Part shown: positions 5,669 to 9,077 of the stretch, piece by piece | Numbering within the stretch: the first letter of the stretch is position 1 | How the letters are laid out: every line of letters begins with the position of its first letter | NCBI GenBank assembly: GCA_902472795.1 | Contig: CABROZ010000095.1 | Span: 1 to 9,077 of the forward strand | Source: an uncultured Bacteroides sp. | GTDB taxonomy: Bacteria; Bacteroidota; Bacteroidia; Bacteroidales; Bacteroidaceae | Length of the DNA stretch: 9,077 nucleotides | Direction: 5' to 3' | Made by a program: the position numbers and the translations under genes | Notes under the pieces: model-generated | Told to the model about the DNA's origin: nothing | What the model saw: the letters and a program-made list of their open reading frames with translations, nothing else | Database searches by the model: none

Positions 5669-5715
5669 CGGTTTATTAACACACATATAAACCGAAACAA
5701 GAAGTTTATAAACAC
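5669..5715 (+). repeat. Hairpin and GTTTATWAACAC repeats in the leuS leader
   Basis: CGGTTTAT (5669-5676) and ATAAACCG (5687-5694) form a perfect 8-bp stem with a 10-nt loop near the predicted transcript start. GTTTATTAACAC (5671-5682) recurs as GTTTATAAACAC (5704-5715), 11/12 identical and 33 bp apart; the second copy contains the 10-bp palindrome GTTTATAAAC. The region is AT-rich, so chance similarity is a real possibility. Confidence 0.5.
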
Positions 5716-5745
5716 GTTTTCAACAAATTATTAATATCTATCAGT

Positions 5746-8583
5746 ATGGAATACAATTTCAGGGAGATTGAAAAGAAATGGCAAAAACGATGGGTAGAGA
5801 ACAAAACCTATCAAGTAACGGAAGACGATACGAAACAGAAATTCTATGTACTGAACATGTTCCCCTACCCCAGCGGCGCCGGTCTGCACGTAGGACACCC
5901 GTTAGGCTACATCGCTTCGGACATCTACGCCCGCTACAAACGCCTGCAAGGTTTCAACGTACTGAATCCCATGGGATATGACGCTTACGGACTCCCTGCC
6001 GAACAGTATGCCATACAGACCGGACAACACCCGGCCATCACCACCGTCAACAACATCAACCGCTATCGCGAACAGTTAGACAAGATAGGCTTCTCGTTCG
6101 ACTGGAGTCGCGAAATACGCACCTGCGACCCCGAATACTACCACTGGACACAATGGGCTTTCCAGCAGATGTTCCAGAGCTACTACGACAATGCCCTGCA
6201 AAAAGCGCAACCCATCAGTACTTTGATCAAGTCTTTTGAGACTAAAGGTACCGAAGGACTCGACGTGGCTTGTAGCGAAGAACTCAGCTTCACCGCCGAA
6301 CAGTGGAAAGCCATGAGCGAAAAACAGCAACAGGAAACGCTGATGAACTACCGCATCGCTTACTTAGGCGAAACCATGGTGAACTGGTGTCCGCAACTGG
6401 GTACCGTACTGGCCAACGACGAAGTAGTAGATGGTGTATCGGAACGTGGTGGTTATCCCGTCGTTCAGAAAAAGATGCGCCAATGGTGTCTGCGCGTGTC
6501 GGCCTACGCCCAACGTCTGCTCGACGGACTGGAAACCATCGATTGGACCGACTCACTGAAAGAAACACAGCGCAACTGGATTGGCCGCTCGGAAGGTACC
6601 GAAGTACAATTCAAGGTGAAAGACAGCGATTTGGAATTCACCATCTTCACCACCCGTGCCGATACCATGTTCGGTGTTACCTTTATGGTATTAGCCCCCG
6701 AAAGTGAACTGGTTCCACAAGTTACCACCGAAGCCCAGAAAGCCGACGTAGAAGCCTATTTGGATCGCACCAAGAAACGCACCGAACGCGAACGCATCAG
6801 CGACCGCAGCGTAAGCGGTGTCTTTTCGGGTTCGTATGCCATCAATCCTTTCACAGGCGAGGCAGTACCCATCTGGATCAGCGACTACGTATTGGCCGGA
6901 TACGGTACAGGTGCCATCATGGCCGTACCTGCACACGATTCACGCGACTACGCCTTTGCCAAGCACTTCGGCCTGGAAATCCGTCCGCTGGTCGAAGGTT
7001 GCGACGTGAGCGAAGAAAGCTTTGATGCCAAGGAAGGTATTGTCTGCAACTCTCCGAAAGCCGATGCTGTTCCCTATTGTGACCTTTCTCTGAACGGACT
7101 CACCATCAAGGAAGCCATCGCCGCTACCAAGGAATACGTCAAGGAACATCACTTGGGTCGTGTCAAGGTGAACTACCGTTTGCGCGACGCCATTTTCAGC
7201 CGCCAGCGTTACTGGGGCGAACCGTTCCCTGTTTACTATAAGGACAACATGCCCTACATGATTCCCGAAAGCTGCCTGCCGTTGGAATTGCCCGAAGTAG
7301 CTAAGTTCCTGCCTACCGAAACAGGCGAACCGCCGTTGGGTCATGCCACCAAATGGGCTTGGGACACGGTGAACAACTGTGTAGTAGAAAACAGCAAGAT
7401 TGACAACCAAACTGTCTTCCCGCTCGAACTGAATACCATGCCGGGCTTTGCAGGCTCCAGCGCCTACTATCTGCGCTACATGGATCCGCGCAATCACACG
7501 GCACTGGTTTCGAAAGAAGCCGACGAATACTGGCGCAATGTTGACCTCTACGTAGGCGGTACGGAACATGCCACCGGCCACCTCATCTACTCGCGCTTCT
7601 GGAACAAGTTCCTGCACGATCTGAGTATCTCCGTTGTCGAAGAACCCTTCCAGAAACTGGTAAACCAGGGTATGATTCAGGGACGAAGCAACTTTGTATA
7701 TCGTATCAAGGATACCAATACTTTTGTATCACTGGGCCTGAAAGACCAGTACGACACTACCCCACTCCACGTGGATGTGAATATCGTATCGAACGACATC
7801 CTCGATGTGGAAGCCTTCAAGGCATGGCGTCCGGAATATAACAACGCTGAATTTATCCTTGAAGACGGTAAATACATCTGCGGATGGGCAGTAGAAAAAA
7901 TGTCGAAGTCAATGTTCAACGTTGTAAACCCCGACATGATTGTCGAGAAATACGGTGCCGACACACTGCGCATGTACGAGATGTTCCTCGGCCCTGTAGA
8001 GCAATCCAAACCATGGGATACAAACGGTATCGATGGCGTGCACCGCTTCCTCAAGAAGTTCTGGGCACTGTTCTACGACCGTTCAGGCAATTATCAGGTT
8101 ACGGACGAAGCAGCCAACAAAGACGAACTGAAATCCCTGCACAAGCTTATCAAAAAAGTAACGGGCGACATCGAAACCTTCTCGTACAACACCAGCATCA
8201 GTGCGTTCATGATCTGCGTCAACGAACTGGCAGCACTGAAGTGCTACAAGAAAGAAATTCTGAACCAACTGATTGTAACACTCGCACCTTTTGCTCCCCA
8301 CGTCTGCGAAGAATTGTGGGAGACACTGGGCAATACAGGTTCGGTGTGCGATGCCCACTGGCCGGCCTACAACGAAGAATATCTGGTGGAAAGCAGCGTG
8401 AACTACACCATCTCCTTCAACGGAAAAGCCCGTTTCAACATGGAATTTCCTACAGATGCAACTTCTGAAACCATTCAGGCTGCTGTATTGGCCGATGAAC
8501 GTTCGGCCAAGTGGATGGAAGGCAAGTCGGTAGTGAAAGTCATTGTGGTACCGAAGAAGATTGTGAACGTTGTAGTGAAATAA
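5746..8583 (+). CDS. leuS: Leucyl-tRNA synthetase
   Basis: This class I aminoacyl-tRNA synthetase charges tRNA-Leu with leucine in the cytoplasm. At 945 residues it is longer than the E. coli enzyme (860), matching the Bacteroidetes form. The catalytic HIGH-type motif is HVGH at 48-51, within FPYPSGAGLHVGHPLGY, and KMSKS is at 718-722. The CP1 editing domain is intact: TTRADT at 302-307 and GTGAIMAVPAHDSRD at 387-401, including the HDxRD aspartates that handle mischarged amino acids. An extra segment of about 55 residues (roughly 148-205) precedes NWCP (213-216). The CxxC pair that helps bind zinc in E. coli is replaced by SERGG (232-236), so the zinc site looks lost. The C-terminal anticodon-binding part follows KMSKS. 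The ATG follows a -7 box by about 80 nt with no clear Shine-Dalgarno. It is probably cotranscribed with the YitT-like gene 12 bp downstream. Confidence 0.98.
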   Translation: MEYNFREIEKKWQKRWVENKTYQVTEDDTKQKFYVLNMFPYPSGAGLHVGHPLGYIASDIYARYKRLQGFNVLNPMGYDAYGLPAEQYAIQTGQHPAITTVNNINRYREQLDKIGFSFDWSREIRTCDPEYYHWTQWAFQQMFQSYYDNALQKAQPISTLIKSFETKGTEGLDVACSEELSFTAEQWKAMSEKQQQETLMNYRIAYLGETMVNWCPQLGTVLANDEVVDGVSERGGYPVVQKKMRQWCLRVSAYAQRLLDGLETIDWTDSLKETQRNWIGRSEGTEVQFKVKDSDLEFTIFTTRADTMFGVTFMVLAPESELVPQVTTEAQKADVEAYLDRTKKRTERERISDRSVSGVFSGSYAINPFTGEAVPIWISDYVLAGYGTGAIMAVPAHDSRDYAFAKHFGLEIRPLVEGCDVSEESFDAKEGIVCNSPKADAVPYCDLSLNGLTIKEAIAATKEYVKEHHLGRVKVNYRLRDAIFSRQRYWGEPFPVYYKDNMPYMIPESCLPLELPEVAKFLPTETGEPPLGHATKWAWDTVNNCVVENSKIDNQTVFPLELNTMPGFAGSSAYYLRYMDPRNHTALVSKEADEYWRNVDLYVGGTEHATGHLIYSRFWNKFLHDLSISVVEEPFQKLVNQGMIQGRSNFVYRIKDTNTFVSLGLKDQYDTTPLHVDVNIVSNDILDVEAFKAWRPEYNNAEFILEDGKYICGWAVEKMSKSMFNVVNPDMIVEKYGADTLRMYEMFLGPVEQSKPWDTNGIDGVHRFLKKFWALFYDRSGNYQVTDEAANKDELKSLHKLIKKVTGDIETFSYNTSISAFMICVNELAALKCYKKEILNQLIVTLAPFAPHVCEELWETLGNTGSVCDAHWPAYNEEYLVESSVNYTISFNGKARFNMEFPTDATSETIQAAVLADERSAKWMEGKSVVKVIVVPKKIVNVVVK

Positions 8584-8595
8584 TTCAATAAGCCT

Positions 8596-9077
8596 ATGCA
8601 TATCAGTAAACCAAGCAAATCAGAATTGATGAGGGAATTGAGGGACTATATCATGATTACCCTCGGACTTATCAGTTATTCTCTGGCATGGGCAGCTTTC
8701 CTGCTGCCTTACCAGATTACAACCGGAGGAACCACGGGTATCGGAGCCATCATCTACTATGCCACGGGATTTCCCATCCAGTATTCATACTTCCTCATCA
8801 ATGCTGTACTGATGACTTTTGCCATCAAAATATTAGGTCCCAAGTTCAGCATAAAGACCACTTATGCCATCTTTATGCTGACCATACTGTTGGAGTTCTT
8901 CCAATGGTTGGTGAAGAATCCCGACGGTACCTTCCCGCAAATTTTGGGACCGGGACAGGACTTTATGGCCTGTATCATCGGTGCGGCTATGTGCGGTGTA
9001 GGCCTGGGCATTACTTTCAATTATAACGGAAGTACCGGTGGAACGGATATCATCGCCGCTATTGTCAATAAATACAA
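8596..9077 (+). CDS. YitT-family membrane protein, 3'-truncated
   Basis: The frame is open from ATG at 8596 to the window edge, giving the first 160 residues. After a charged N-terminus (MHISKPSKSELMRELRDY), it has the YitT/DUF161 membrane pattern: a helix MITLGLISYSLAWAAFLLPYQI (about 20-41), then TTGGTTGIGAIIYYATG, and later a second copy of the Gly-rich turn in GVGLGITFNYNGSTGGTDIIAAIVNKY (about 134-160). Complete members are about 280-300 residues and usually end in a cytoplasmic DUF2179 domain, which would lie outside the window. The family is thought to act as transporters or membrane proteins of unknown substrate. The start lies 12 bp after the leuS stop, so it is very likely in the same transcript. 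No separate promoter is visible. Confidence 0.9.
   Translation, partial: MHISKPSKSELMRELRDYIMITLGLISYSLAWAAFLLPYQITTGGTTGIGAIIYYATGFPIQYSYFLINAVLMTFAIKILGPKFSIKTTYAIFMLTILLEFFQWLVKNPDGTFPQILGPGQDFMACIIGAAMCGVGLGITFNYNGSTGGTDIIAAIVNKY

Noticed and set aside
5666..5745. T-box or amino-acid-responsive riboswitch before leuS
   Set aside because: The leader is too short, lacks the conserved T-box sequence, and has no terminator/antiterminator pair.
6940..7617. Open frame of 225 codons on the minus strand inside leuS
   Set aside because: It is antisense to a conserved synthetase gene and shows no recognisable domain; it reflects codon bias of leuS.

Overview
The window looks like chromosomal DNA from a gut Bacteroidales bacterium, most likely Bacteroides or Phocaeicola. 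Three things point there. Candidate promoters match the Bacteroides -7 consensus TAnnTTTG, starts lack clear Shine-Dalgarno sequences, and the gene families are typical of the group (a DUF3836-like small protein, an AAA-ATPase_like/PDDEXK_9 protein, and a LeuRS with a Bacteroidetes-style insertion). The species cannot be fixed from the sequence alone.

Layout, left to right. (1) Positions 1-828 (+) hold the C-terminal part of a SulP-family anion permease with its STAS domain, followed by a strong terminator hairpin at 840-897. (2) A 355-bp spacer ends in a good Bacteroides-type promoter (1105-1136) that drives a 516-residue AAA-ATPase-like protein with a C-terminal PD-(D/E)XK nuclease-like domain (1184-2734, +). 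(3) Positions 2735-3282 form a 548-bp non-coding region with unusually dense structure: an imperfect hairpin (2953-2999), an array of five 8-bp half-sites spaced exactly 22 bp apart (3039-3134), and a set of TAAC(C/G) repeats with an 11-bp period (3172-3198) just upstream of a -7 box. (4) This region leads into a 93-residue small, probably exported, DUF3836-like protein (3283-3564, +). (5) Two DMT/EamA-family membrane transporters form a two-gene operon on the minus strand (5548-4586 then 4570-3692). It converges on the small gene, and a large hairpin (3602-3676) sits between them. (6) A 197-bp divergent promoter region separates the transporters from leuS (5746-8583, +), which is followed 12 bp later by a YitT-family membrane protein cut off by the window end (8596-9077).

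The coding content is mostly ordinary: housekeeping translation, small-molecule transport and one accessory ATPase/nuclease. The most unusual material is the non-coding stretch 2953-3227 in front of the DUF3836-like gene. It has two independent helically phased repeat systems (22-bp and 11-bp) upstream of a promoter that lacks a recognisable -33 element. My reading is that the 11-bp repeats are an activator site of the OmpR/PhoB type, and that the 22-bp array is either an operator for a multimeric protein or a dispersed palindromic repeat. Both readings are inference. No CRISPR array, insertion sequence, tRNA or rRNA was found.
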